64,000 nt of DNA from Adiantum capillus-veneris (lineage: Eukaryota; Streptophyta; Polypodiopsida; Polypodiales; Pteridaceae): positions 58,291,709 through 58,355,708 of the forward strand of contig CM043971.1 of assembly GCA_014529385.2 (NCBI GenBank). Direction: 5' to 3'. The notes beneath the pieces were generated by a model. That model was not told where the DNA came from. It did not search any database and saw only the letters and a program-made list of their open reading frames with translations. This document shows positions 32,547 to 42,962 of this stretch, in pieces. Numbering within the stretch: position 1 is the stretch's first letter; each line of letters begins with the position of its first letter. The translations under genes and the position numbers were made by a program.

Positions 32547-32936
32547 CTAAAATCCATGACAGAGATTAGCTGTGGACAGTATGCATCTCACCCTCTCACA
32601 AAGTGTCCTATTGAATCTTTCAGCCACACCATTAGAAGAGGGGCTGTATGGCACAAAAAGCTTCCTCTTAATGCCCAAATTTTCACAAAATTTGTTAAAT
32701 TTAGCACTTGTGAACTCCCCCCCATTGTCCGTACGCAAGCATTTCAGCTTTCTACCTGTTTGGGTGGTCACAAATGCATGAAATTTCTTAAAGGCAGCAA
32801 AGGCTTCATCCTTAGATTTAAGCAAATAAACCCAAATTTTCCTAGAATGATCATCAACAAAGGAGACAAAATAGCATGCACCTCCCATAGACTTAGTAGG
32901 CATGCTACGTACATCAGAATATACAAGATCAAGCAC
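32547..32936 (-). pseudogene. I: copia integrase core
   Basis: LDLVYSDVRSMPTKSMGGAC, YFVSFVDDHSRKIWVYLLKS, CLRTDNGGEF and YSPSSNGVAERFNRTL carry the D, D and E positions of the DDE integrase core. Fossil. Confidence 0.9.
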
Positions 32937-33072
32937 ACAAGATTTACGAGAGACACCGGAGTAATAAGAATGCTTTACTTGCTTGCCATATTGACATTCA
33001 TTACAAAAGTCAGCTTTGTGCCTTTAGCATCAAGCTTGTTCAAAGTACAAAGCTTAGAAAGGCCCTTTTGGC

Positions 33073-34440
33073 TCATTGGCCAAGCCTCTTGTGCCATAAC
33101 TCCATGTGAGAGTTAACTTCAGCCAACACAATAAACTTGCCCAACGTGGCCTTTCCATGCATGCAGTAAAGTGTCCCTTTCTTTGTGCCCTTTACAATCA
33201 GCCTTGAGCCTTTAGTCATTTTCCATGATCCTCTCTCAAACAAGATGCTGTAACCATGCATATCCATCTGACCAACAGAAAGCAGACTCTTCTTGATTCC
33301 CGGCACATATCTAACATCATGCAAGACAAGCTCGTTTGTGCCATCTATGGAGAGATGCACTGTGCAAATACCCTCAATGGAACATGCATGATTGTTTCCA
33401 AGGTATACATGGCCATGCTTGCCTGCATCAAAAGTAGAGAAACACTCTTTGATATGAGTCACATGAAATGAAGCACCGGAATCAACTATCCAAGTCTGGG
33501 ATAATGCATCATTGATAGTCAACAAAGCATCAATAAGATCACTCTTAGTGATCAGCATGTCCTGTGAATGAACATTAAGAGAGGCATCAAGGTCATAAGC
33601 ATCATCATCTGACAAAGTGGCACACAAGATGTCCTCTACATCTGACAGCTCCTCAATCACAACACTAGAAGCCACATTGGCCTTCTCTTTGTCCTTTGAG
33701 CTATCCTGTGCATCTGTCTTGACTTCCTTCTTCTCTTTCTTTTTGTCTCCGCCATTCTTTTTCTGTTCTAACTCGGCTTTGTAGTACCTGCAATCGGGTT
33801 TCTTGTGACCTTTCCTGCCACACTGATAGCAAGTTATATCACCCTTGCCTTTGCTGGCATTTCCCCTTTCTTTACTCTTACTCTTACTCCTTTGTGCATA
33901 GACATTCTTCTTCTCTGTCCTGCCTCTAACCATGTTGGCAGAGCTGCCTCCCTCTCCGCCTGCTATCCTCTTGATTTCCTCATTCAAGATAGAACCCCTA
34001 ACACCATCAAAGGTCAAATTGGGGTTATTCGACAGTGAAACCACCAATGTTTCCCATGAATCGGGTAAGGTTATAAGCAAGAAGATAGCTTTCAGCTTAT
34101 CATAAAAAAGAGGCAAACGTGAATCCTGTAACTGCGACAAAGTACCTGTGAACAACGACAAGTGCTCTGCAGCGCTCTTGGACTCATCTAGCTGCATGCC
34201 AACAAGTTTTCACATCAAATGTACTTGGTTGACAGGCGTTGTATTCTCATACATTACCTTTAACTTCTCCCACACATCAAAAGCATTTGTGAGACCTTTC
34301 AAATCGATGAGTGTCTCATCGGTCATGGCCATTTTGATGTATGTAACTGCCTTCGTGTTCAGGCTAACCCATGCTTCATCCTACATATTCTGTGGCTTTA
34401 CCTGTTCAAGTACCCCTTCACAATCTTGAAGAAATAGGAT
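33073..34440 (-). pseudogene. I: copia gag, knuckle, protease, GAG-pre-integrase
   Basis: UBN2-type gag (LVVSLSNNPNLTFDGVRGSI), knuckle CYQCGRKGHKKPDC (about 33785-33830), protease WIVDSGASFHVT, then ELVLHDVRYVPGIKKSLLSV and ELWHKRLGQ of the pre-integrase region. Knuckle identical to G's. Fossil. Confidence 0.9.
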
Positions 34441-35231
34441 TCCCTCGATCCTGTCTTTTCAAAGGTCGAAACCTGTTCCATCGAACCTCCTAATCTCGAA
34501 GAGATTCTTCACATCCGAGGGTTAATACGTTGAATTTTTGGGCAAAATGCACCAAAACCGGAGTGTAACCTCACAGAAGTGTGCACTATAGCTCCAAATG
34601 GTCACAAGAGCAATTTGAGGCAAAATGGGTCAATTTAGGCACAAAAAACAATTTCTGAAATTTATGCGCAGGAAATTTCAGCGAGTGAATTTATACAATT
34701 TTAGTTGTTTTTAGCCTCACAGGACATACATAAGGCTAATGCACAGCCTTTAGAAGCATGTATGAGCAAAAGCTCCAATTTGTAGCATCAAATTGCAGAA
34801 AATTGAGCTACAAATGGTCATGCATAGCCAAAACTTGTCAAATGTGCATAAATTGCATCAATTTGCACTTTCCCCAATGTAGACGCATAAAAAATGCACT
34901 TGCAAAAACCTGTATAAATATGAAATTTGCTGAAAACACTTGTTTTGGGACCCGTTTTTCGGGAATTTCTTTGTTTTTGGGTAGCGGGGACCTAGTAAAG
35001 ATGTTCCCACACCTTAATACATGATTTGCAAAACCTGTATTTTTCTGTCATAAACTGTAATTTGCTGATTTTGACCTAATTTCAGCTTGTTTAAGGTCAA
35101 TTTGACTAGCCGGGAGCCCTCTAGTGTCCGGGGACAAGTCCTTTGGCGATAAAATTGCAAAATTTCGCGTGAAAGTTGACCTCCTTGGCTGAAAATCAGT
35201 GTTTGCAGGTTTGGAAGCAAACCATTATTTT

Positions 35232-35243
35232 GCTCTGATACGA
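35232..35243 (-). promoter_or_regulatory. Primer-binding site of copia I
   Basis: Minus strand TCGTATCAGAGC, one mismatch to the initiator Met-tRNA complement, next to the LTR end CTCATCA. Confidence 0.8.
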
Positions 35244-35245
35244 GT

Positions 35246-35355
35246 TGATGAGTACGCAGCAATGTGTGCAAGTGACAGAGCACGAGGAGATGTGCAGGAC
35301 TTGTGCTTTGGAGAGGAGGCACTGATATGCAGAAGTGGGGCGCTAGGGATCGAAG

Positions 35356-35411
<56 letters not shown>

Positions 35412-35575
35412 CGATGTAGTAGGGGGGAATAAGTGAGAGTATGTATTGGGCTCTCTCATTCCCTTTATTAAAGTATAGGACCATTTTTAAGTTAGTGGCC
35501 AAGTTCACACTGGCCAAAGGTTAGTAACCTTTAAAAATATACATTGAAGGGGTCATTTGGGCCTTTAACCCAACA
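35246..35575 (-). repeat. 5' LTR of copia I
   Basis: 330 bp; minus strand starts TGTTGGGTTAAAGGCCC and ends TACTCATCA. Contains a (GA)n tract (35362-35407), much longer than in the 3' LTR. Confidence 0.85.
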
Positions 35576-35895
35576 GTGTTGTGGACGCTAGATGCCCTTG
35601 CACATACTAAGTTTTGGCCAAGTGACTTTTTTATAGTTTTTTTAGCCATGTGCCCTACCAACTTTTTATAAATGTCATGTCAAAGTCACTTATTAATAAA
35701 TGACTTAAGTGACTGTTCATATGCCTATATGCTTAAGTAATGCACTGTGCGAGTGAGGGTGTGGACTATGACCTGCTTGATCATGCACGTCCTTCTAGAG
35801 GCCTACAAAGTGCCAGGCTAGATCTCTAACTAAGACTGATGCTAACATGAAGTAGTAGCTTGTCCATGTGGCTCGAGTGCAATGCGTATGTGACA

Positions 35896-36192
35896 AGGGC
35901 TTATAAAAAGAAGTTGTTGGTGCTACTTACTTTAATTGGATACCATCAATTGTGGCAAATCTACCAAAGCGGAAACTGTTTTCGATTTTGACTTGGTTTT
36001 ACTGAGGATGTGTGGAGAAGCTCTTCCTTTCCTTTATATCTGTATTTTATGTCATCAGGTGCAATGTACATAGATCATACTTAAAACTCTCAGGTTAAAT
36101 CTAGTGCTTCCTCTGTTCCAAGGTTCAATAAATGCAGAGAGCAGACTTTTGTGTTCTACATGTCTTAATATTTTCACTTCTTTATTTTGCAG
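35896..36192. other. Presumed intron upstream of lipase exon A
   Basis: Sequence after solo LTR J's target duplication and before the TTTATTTTGCAG acceptor at 36181-36192. No exon seen; T-rich towards the acceptor, as expected of a plant intron end. Confidence 0.5.
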
Positions 36193-36249
36193 GCCGGAGT
36201 CTCAAAAGGTGCTTTATTTGCAACATGGGCTTCTGGATAGTTCCTTGGG
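36193..36249 (+). CDS. AB-hydrolase lipase gene, exon A
   Basis: 57-nt exon encoding PESQKVLYLQHGLLDSSLG. Bounded by a TTTTGCAG acceptor and a GTATAC donor. It corresponds to the oxyanion-hole strand (..VYLQHGVLDSSMGW in Arabidopsis At1g73920-type lipases, quoted from memory). The exon begins with the last base of a codon, so at least one further exon lies upstream. That exon should carry the family's DVITELGYPYE..DGYVLLLERIPR segment and was not found in this window. Confidence 0.85.
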
Positions 36250-36347
36250 GTATACAGCTCATTTCAATGCCATTTTTGCTAACTTTTGTTGTCTTTGAAT
36301 TTCCACTCAATCAATCCTGATTTGTGGGTTTCCAATGAAACTTGTAG

Positions 36348-36400
36348 GTGGGTATCAAGTGGGGTAGTGGGCTCACAAGCTTTTGCAGCACATGATAATG
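36348..36400 (+). CDS. AB-hydrolase lipase gene, exon B
   Basis: 53-nt exon encoding WVSSGVVGSQAFAAHDNG, after a 98-bp intron (36250-36347; GTATAC..TTGTAG) and before a GTAATG donor. The family sequence here is WVSNGVVGSPAFAAYDQG. Codon phases join exactly with exons A and C. Confidence 0.85.
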
Positions 36401-36510
36401 GTAATGTTTGGTTTCTTTGTATTGAAATGCTATTGGAAAAACTCAGAATTTATGTTGATTCATATTGAGTGTGTTTACTTTAAACCAAGTGTTGCTTGCT
36501 CATTGAGCAG

Positions 36511-36586
36511 GATTTGATGTCTTTCTTGGGAATTTTCGAGGGCTTGCATCTCAAGAACATGTGGATAAAAAAATCTCATCTCAAAG
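36511..36586 (+). CDS. AB-hydrolase lipase gene, exon C
   Basis: 76-nt exon encoding FDVFLGNFRGLASQEHVDKK then ISSQR, after a 110-bp intron (36401-36510, ending TGAGCAG). The donor GTATGG follows at 36587. The phase carries into exon D 16.3 kb away: AG from here plus A from exon D complete the Arg codon. The NxRG loop (GNFRG) is a hallmark of acid/gastric-type lipases. Confidence 0.85.
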
Positions 36587-37194
36587 GTATGGATGCTTCA
36601 ACTAGTTAACTGTTTTTCTTTGGCTGTGGCGCAGGTTAGTGTGTTCGGGTGGGTTGCATGCGAATAGTGCTCATGCTTTTGCACACTAGTGTGAGTCGGG
36701 CTACGTGAAGTTGCAAGAGATTTTCATGCTTACCTTAGCTAGAACTTCTTTAGAACGTAACTAGCCCACAATACTATTTTATATTGGCCTAGGTGGTTGT
36801 GAGTTGTCGTGTATGTAAGGTGAGTGCCTCCTAGTGTGTTGGCTCATTGCATCAAATGGCTTTCTTTTATGCAACTTTGTGGAATGTATTTTTAATTATG
36901 GAGGGAGCCATTGACCTTGCAATTTAGTTTATTCAATATTTAGTACATTGATGTACTATTTTATGTAAGCCTAAGGTGATAGGTAGAAGTCTTACAACAA
37001 GGTAATGAAATAATAGACAAGGGTTTGATATGACGTAGTACTTTTCCATACTCTATTCTAGGACCACTTGTTTGAAGAATGACAACACATTCCATATGTG
37101 CAGAGATCATCTATTTCCTAATAAGACTTTGACTTAGAATTGTTCTCTATAGATTGCAGAGAGCTCTCCCCCTGGCAGTTGTACCTTCTGATAT

Positions 37195-37238
37195 CAATAT
37201 AAAAGAAACAGTGAAAGGGGTGCTAGGGGTTTGGGGCG
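37195..37238 (+). promoter_or_regulatory. Shared LTR core-promoter motif, copy 5 (diverged)
   Basis: AATATAAAAGAAACAGTGAA then AGGGGTGCTAGGGGTTTGGG in the LTR part of M. More diverged than the other copies. Confidence 0.5.
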
Positions 37239-37383
37239 AGTGTATTTGGGAGTGGAACTCCGCCACCCCGTGTCTACTATGTGGATTCTCTGTCTCCCCC
37301 TCTGCTTCAAGTTGTGCTGGAAGTGCTTAAGTGTGTTCTAGTTTTGTTCTTTCCAGTTGGCACATGGTGCTTGTCGGTTATAG

Positions 37384-37395
37384 TGGTATCGAAGC
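37384..37395 (+). promoter_or_regulatory. Primer-binding site of M
   Basis: TGGTATCGAAGC, near-match to the Met-tRNA complement. Confidence 0.65.
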
Positions 37396-37449
37396 TTCAG
37401 TCGTTTGCTATGTTGACCAGCAAACCGGTCCTGCCTAAACAGACAAAGA

Positions 37450-38390
37450 TGGCGTTTTTGGATTCTAATGAGTACTTGTAGCACCTTCATGACATCCTCT
37501 TGAATTATCCTCGAAATTTACCTATTGTACAAAACTTCCAATATTCATAAATTACATGCTACCGCCATTCATGCCTCAAGGTTACCATCCTCCAACAGTA
37601 ATTTATGAACTTCCAACAGTGCATAAATTACATGCTACCGCCATTCATGCCTTAGGGTTACCATCCTCCACCACCTTTGCCGCCATCTCCTGTTTCACAA
37701 TTGGAATCCATGTGTATATCCTTATTATCCACCTCTAGTACCTGCAATGCCTCAACCTAAAGAGTTCAAGGATAGCGGATCTACAATAAGTTTTTTCTCT
37801 TTTTCAAGAGTGAAAGATCGGAAGAAAGCATTGAAGTTCCCTTAGTAGTTGACATTATCTATTATCTATTCACTCGGAAATTACACAAAAGAATCCAAAA
37901 TTTCTCCAACAACTGTTTTCTTAAATACAATGCTATGCAATAGCGGAGTTTTTAGTCACAAATCCTTACGCTTGGCAGCTTTCAAGAATATATCTGCTGG
38001 AAGTTACCTAACCTCCCTATTTGAAGTACAACATCTTGCAAAATGGGGTAACTTGAAAATGATGACTATTGAAACCAAGCAAAAAAATTTGGACATATAT
38101 CTTCTCGTCTCTTTCTTTAAAATCTTAACCTTGGACGATCAGTGCGGGTGCTATACTAACGGCTTACTTTCTCCACTTCAAGAGTATTGTTTGTTCAAGC
38201 AAGTCTCTACTATACAAGAGCTTATGCACCATGTTGCTGTTGGTTACAAACTAATGAATGGAGAACTTGAATTTATAGGGAACAAGGTGGAAAGGTACGA
38301 TAAGTACAATATGAAAAAACTTCAAAAAAGGTTGTGCAGTATGGGTAAGCACTACCAATTCAAAAAATTCATTAGGTATTGAATACAAGT
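37450..38390 (+). pseudogene. M: worn E-type gag
   Basis: Segments such as AFLDSNEYL, NYTKESKISPTTVFLNTML, SLFEVQHLAKWGNLKMMTIE and DQCGCYTNGLLSPLQEYCLF line up with E's gag (NYTKESKISRAAGFLKDNAM; SMFEVRILAEWGNLKMLATE; LPSPLQEYCL). Fossil, several breaks. Confidence 0.75.
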
Positions 38391-38394
38391 AGAC

Positions 38395-38560
38395 ATACAT
38401 GTGGACTTATGCATGCTTGCATACATGTAAATGCATGTATACATACATACATGCATATCTAGACTATACACACATACGTACATGCATGTATACATCGTAT
38501 GTACACAACCCTAGATACATGTAAGCATACGCGCATGTTGTGTATTTGTGTGCGCGCATA
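38395..38560. repeat. ATACATGC/ACATACAT simple repeat
   Basis: Low-complexity alternation of ACATGCATGT, ATACATAC and ACACATACG units, many of them palindromic (TGCATGCA-like). Confidence 0.8.
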
Positions 38561-38698
38561 ATAGCAACCACTGTGTAAATTACTGAATATTGGTAGCATA
38601 TTTATTGGATGGTGTGGGAAGACTTGTAAATATGTGTTTGGAATGCGACCTTGCAACGGAAGACTAACCAACCCCTAAAGAAAATTATTGACCACAAT

Positions 38699-39373
38699 CA
38701 TCACAGGGACGGGCACCACGTGCCAACAGAAGGGAACAAATTGAACAACTTTAAGCACTTCAAATAGCACTGAACTGAAAGAGATGCACCACACACGAGA
38801 CGCGGAGTGGCGGATTTCCACCCCAAGAGAGCACTGGCCCCAAACCTTGGCGCCCCTTTCAATATTTCTTTATATTGCTTTAACTCAATACAAGCCGATA
38901 CTCCACGCTCTGCACCTTCACCCGAAAGCGTGCCAGAGAATGAGCCCATGGCACATATTTAAAGGCCCTTGGCCTATGAAAAGCAGTTACATGAAAAGCT
39001 TCGAACTCAAAAGCATCTGTCCTCAAAAAGTGGCGCTAAAAGCTGCCCAGCCTAAGTCGTAGAAATCCGTATAGGCTGCCACATAATCACAGTCAGCATG
39101 AAATGCGGAATTCCATACAAGCTACCACGTCAAGAGTCTAGGGCAAAATCCGGGTCTTCCGCACCGCCGTGCCACGTCATCAGCTGCTACGCAATAGTGT
39201 GTGGTCCTGCTTTAATTTATCTTTATCTCTAGGCTCTTGGGCCCCATTGGATGGGGTCCCATAAGTTGGTAAGACTTCTTCTGTTGCTTCTTCTTATGCT
39301 ACTTCTTCACTTGGGTTTAGGCCCCTCGGCCGCTCCATTCTTCAGTGGCTTGACACGTCAGCAGTTTGTCACA
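38699..39373 (-). repeat. E-family LTR copy R (probable solo LTR)
   Basis: Minus-strand LTR: starts TGTGACAAACTGCTGACGTG (39373 leftwards) and ends near CCCGTCCCTGTGATG (38699). Flanks ACAAT and ACAAC could be a worn target duplication. It separates the gag and protease parts of M, so it inserted into M. Only this LTR is present. Confidence 0.7.
38834..38877 (-). promoter_or_regulatory. Shared LTR core-promoter motif, copy 6
   Basis: Minus strand TATAAAGAAATATTGAAAGG then GGCGCCAAGGTTTGGGGCC, in LTR copy R. Confidence 0.65.
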
Positions 39374-39379
39374 ACAACA

Positions 39380-39610
39380 TTCTAATTCTAGGGATTCCCG
39401 TGACACTTAAGACTCCGCTTGCACGACCTCGCCTTACTAGACACTCTTCAACATGAAGTTAGGCACCGTGATGTGCTTTTGGGAATGCCTCAGCATCATA
39501 AAAACGATGCCACCATTCATATGCGCAATAGAACCATTACCTTGAACCAGGGTGGCAAGCCAGTCATCTTGACTTCTAAGAGTCTTACTTATGGAAATCA
39601 ACCCGAATGA
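39380..39610 (+). pseudogene. M: protease end of the E-type gag-protease
   Basis: HRDVLLGMPQHHKNDATIHM and RNRTITLNQGGKPVILTSKS are a protease C-terminal half, ending NQPE and a stop. E ends its coding region at the same point, supporting a shared gag-protease-only design. Fossil. Confidence 0.7.
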
Positions 39611-39740
39611 TTATTGCTTTTGCTTGTATCTAGACACTTTTTGAAACTTGTTTGAGAATACTGTTTGAAAATTGTTTGAAATAGATAATATCTGCTTTGA
39701 ACTTCTTTTGGTGCTAGTTGAACTTGCTTGCTTTTGGCTG

Positions 39741-41384
39741 CAATGCTAAAACCAGCACGTAGGGCGGTAGACTTTGGCTTTCACGCGAAACTTTACTTTA
39801 GACTTTAGGACACAAAGGAACTTCACGAATAAACATGTGGCTGGAATTCAACACTTCAAGACATTGCACGACTTGGTAGCTAGAGCGCTACCAAGCAGAC
39901 AACGACACCCTGTAGGCTCCAAAGACTAAGATTGGCACCCCTTTCGGTATTTCTTTATTTTTATGAAACTTGAGAAAAACCTCTAAACTTCTACAAGCTG
40001 TCCCACTTTTATTGGGCTGAAATTCCTCTACTTTAACCCGATTTCGGAAACATAACCACAGTAGAAGTCTCCACCGACAAAATCTCAAGTACACTGTGAC
40101 TTCCACGCACTTTATAAAACCTGGCGAGAAATTACAGCATGCTGAATTCTCTGTTTTGCGCTCCGATTCGTGTGCCGATTACTTCTGTGGATAGCCCTCG
40201 AGCTCTCGCACATGAAGGGTCACTTGCCCCATGAATTAGACGAGATTCCTCCCTGGAAATCTCTCTAAATTGTCCGGTACAAGCACCCAATGCTGTCCCG
40301 AGGCTCCCCAGGCAAATAAATGATCCCAACGCTTCCACTTAACCCTCACCTAGAAGTCCAAACCTATCCATGGTTGTAATTGCAGATTTTTGACCCAATT
40401 TCGCTAGCATCACGATGCAAAAATCCTTGTAGGTCAAAAGTACACGTCAAGGACACTTTTCCTTGCGGTATAGAAGCTTTCACCAGTGAGCTGCAGGTCA
40501 ATTTCAGCATGCTGTAATTCCCTGTTTTGTCACTGTCAGGTGCACAAAGCCCTGTTTAAGCATCCCACGGCTTTCTCGAGGCTCCCTTGGCAATGTTCTG
40601 CAGTTTAGGTGCGAAACCCTAAACCTGCAAAAAAACACAGCAGGCTGTAATTTTTGTTTTGGATCGTTTTGGGCAGAGCGAACACGTCTACGTGGGTGTC
40701 AGACGCTCCCGCACGCAATGGGATAGTTCCCCTGTAAATCGGAAGAGTTTTCACACGAGAAAACTCTTTGTTTTCGCATTCCTTCACGATGGAATTGGGC
40801 GTACCTGAAGGGGACTAGCAGTTAGCTAATCCGGTTCCTGTACAGAAGGCTCTTGCCTTGGCAAACGCGCATAAAACCCCCAGAACTGTACATGGTTATC
40901 TGAGAAGCCCAACTAGTGGGGCATTACCATATGTGCAAAGGGGAAAGAGAGATGCGCGAGAGCAAATCGTCACGCTACATAGAGCAAGGGAGAAGGCAAG
41001 CTTTCCAATAAAGTTGTGATCACCTGCACCCACTACTCACACACACTGTAGCATAGTGTGGAGCAACTCAGCCCCCTCTCACAAAATGGGTGCCCCCAGC
41101 TGGGATGAGCTTGGCAAGTGCACTTGGAGCTGCCAAGTGTCCTATTTGCCTCTTTTGAGTTAATTTCCTAGTACACTGCTCGGATTCTAGTGCCGATTGG
41201 CTTGACCATCTCGTGGCGATCTACCCTTCCCGACTGCGGGTGAAATTCTCGGCCGTCGGCCGTTTCACATTGGCCATACAATGTCCAGCCATTTGTGACT
41301 TCAAAAAGAGGGTTTGAAAATTAAATAAAAATCATCGTAAAGAAACCAACAACTAAGGATAGCAGTTGCCACGTCCTCATGACA
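39741..41384 (-). repeat. Long LTR N (same family as LTR A)
   Basis: About 1.64 kb, minus strand, starting TGTCATGAGGACGTGGC at 41384 and running to about 39741. Matches LTR A (1850-2310) in several blocks. U3 holds repeated CAGCATGCTG-type units at 40137, 40507 and (as CAGCAGGCTG) 40640. A purine-rich AAGAAGGGGGTA (minus, 41385-41396) abuts the start, so this is a 3' LTR. Outer left boundary is approximate. Confidence 0.65.
39917..39960 (-). promoter_or_regulatory. Shared LTR core-promoter motif, copy 7
   Basis: Minus strand AAATAAAGAAATACCGAAAG then GGGTGCCAATCTTAGTCTTT, in LTR N. Confidence 0.6.
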
Positions 41385-41952
41385 TACCCCCTTCTTGAAA
41401 TCACAAACATCTTCGATTGCATGTCATATATACATGCCAATGATGATCTTGTGTTGTTAGCACCCTTTTATCATCGCATGTACCCGCATGCTGGGGTACT
41501 GTGGGTTCTGCGGGTACTTTTGGAGATGAAAACACCTATCATAAGGGTTACTGGTCAACAAATTTCTGTGACCGCCGCCATAGATACGCCAGCCTGAGCT
41601 TAGTCTCAGATACTAACGGCAGTCTGGGCTTCTTCTCAAATTATGACTCTACTTTGGCTGGTCTTTGCTACACCCAAACAATATCTGTGGTGAAAACAAT
41701 CCCAGTGCTGATGGACTGAGGTTTGGTTCTGGAATCTTCTCCAAAGGGTCAATGACGAGGAAAATGGATGCAGCTAGATGCCAAGAATAGAATGCCTAAT
41801 GCAGGGATTGGGAAAAGAGATCAAGGTGATACTCCGTCCATGTCCGCATAAGAGGCAAGTAGATCCTGGTACTCAAGATCTGGGTTCTCGTGTATCCCAT
41901 GTCGATCTTCCTTCAACGACAGGGCAATGATGATAGGGTCAAGTAAGTCCAT
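41385..41952 (-). other. Unassigned internal remnant next to LTR N
   Basis: Probably the 3' internal region of N's element. A segment at about 41800-41925 (minus) is similar to 52393-52495 (plus), where the translated pieces share EDRH.IHE.PDLEYQDL. Nothing else recognised. Confidence 0.4.
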
Positions 41953-42250
41953 TCTTTTCTATTGGCACGTGGTGCCCGTCTTGTGACAGCATCAGTACCG
42001 ATTAGCATCAGCATCTCAACATTTAGTCATTGTAGTAACATTTGTACAAGAATAAAGAAAGTACTTGCTTTGGCAACAGATCAAGGGGCCCCTTGAGGGT
42101 TGGGACCCGACATCCCTGTGTCGTCTCTCTTGTCTCTCTCTTTCTTTCAGTTTAGTTCAGTTCTTTCAAGTAAAGCAAAGTGTCCCTTGTGTTTGTGTGC
42201 GGAGTACTAGATCCAAGAAAAATCCTTTTTCTCTTTCGCTGCACCTGACA
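41953..42250 (+). repeat. Chimeric LTR piece: E-type end joined to L-type LTR
   Basis: 41953-41988 is the last 36 bp of an E-type LTR (TATTGGCACGTGGTGCCCGT ... TTGTGACA). From 41989 the sequence matches LTR L (CATTTAG, ACTTTGGCAACAGA blocks of 51960-52000) up to its end GCACCTGACA at 42250. Two LTR families meet at the exact end of one LTR. Confidence 0.65.
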
Positions 42251-42251
42251 T

Positions 42252-42263
42252 TGGTATTAGAGC
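42252..42263 (+). promoter_or_regulatory. Primer-binding site after the L-type LTR end
   Basis: TGGTATTAGAGC, one mismatch to the Met-tRNA complement. Confidence 0.75.
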
Positions 42264-42327
42264 TCTGTGCGTGCTTCATCTTCGCGAATTCGAGGGAAGA
42301 ACCTAAAGAAGAACCCCAGAAGAACCA

Positions 42328-42962
42328 AGACTGAACAGACTTTTAGCACTTCAATAACAACTGAACTGAAAGAGAGAGAGCACACGCGACACAGAGGGGT
42401 GGAATTCCACCCCAGAGAGTATTGGCCCCAAACCTCGGTGCCCCTTTCAGTATTTCTTTATATTGCATCAACACAGTACAAGCCGGTACTCCAGACTCTG
42501 CACCTTCTCCAGGAGCATGCCAGAGAATGAGCCCATGGCCTCATATTTAAATGCCCTAGGCCCAAAAGCAGTTTACATGAAAAGCCTTCAAACTCAAAAG
42601 CATGTGGTCCAAAAGCAATGCCCAATAGCTGCCAACGTAAATCACAGAAATCCGTACAACTGCCACGTCAGCAGTCATCACAAAACGCGAAATCCGTACA
42701 GTTGCCATGTCATCATGTCAACGTAAAATCAGGGTTTTCCGTACAATTGCCACGTTCAGTTTCTGTGCAAGTCCTTGTTGTGTGTGGGTCCTGCTTTATT
42801 TTATTTCCTTTATGTCACTTGGGCCCCATCGAACGGGGTCCCATAAGTTGGTAGGACTTCTTCTTCTGTTGTTGCTTATTTTCTTAGGGTTTGGGCCCCT
42901 CTGCCGTGATCTACAGAGTGGCTCCGTTCTTCAATGACTTGACACGTCAGCAGTTTGTGATA
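42328..42962 (-). repeat. E-family LTR copy S
   Basis: Minus-strand E-type LTR, starting TATCACAAACTGCTGACGTG at 42962 and running to 42328 where homology to E's LTR stops about 50 bp short of its end. Located next to the L-type leader. Confidence 0.7.
42421..42474 (-). promoter_or_regulatory. Shared LTR core-promoter motif, copy 8
   Basis: Minus strand TATAAAGAAATACTGAAAGG then GGCACCGAGGTTTGGGGCC. Confidence 0.65.

Larger units (their letters stand above)
30896..35575 (-). mobile_element. Ty1/copia element I nested in solo LTR J
   Basis: 4.7-kb minus-strand copia element: 5' LTR 35246-35575, primer site, gag/protease (33073-34440), integrase (32547-32936), RT start (31664-32146), RNase H (31222-31660), 3' LTR 30896-31186. 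Flanks ATGTT/GTGTT form a target duplication with one mismatch. Parts are in copia order (integrase before RT). Broken, several breaks; ends look whole. Confidence 0.85.
30510..35895 (-). mobile_element. Solo LTR J (F family), split by copia I
   Basis: LTR sequence at 30510-30895 and 35576-35895. The left tip TGTCAGGTGTAGGGG matches F's TGTTAGGTGTTGCGG. The right part shares AGTCACTTATTAATAAATGA and the LTR start TGTCACATACGCATTGC (minus). A perfect 5-bp duplication (AGGGC) flanks the pair and no internal region of its own remains, so it is a solo LTR. A (GA)n tract lies at 30621-30669. Copia I sits inside it. Confidence 0.8.
37141..39740 (+). mobile_element. E-family LTR fossil M (interrupted by LTR copy R)
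   Basis: Old relative of E on the plus strand: LTR 3' part (about 37141-37382), primer site, gag (37450-38390), a simple-repeat stretch, then after LTR copy R the protease end (39380-39610) and a downstream noncoding segment resembling E's 20107-20230. No pol seen. Heavily worn, many breaks; older than E by sequence divergence. Confidence 0.7.

Noticed and set aside
38395-38560. ATACATGC palindromic cluster as a regulatory or origin element
   Set aside because: It looks like ordinary simple-repeat expansion inside fossil M.
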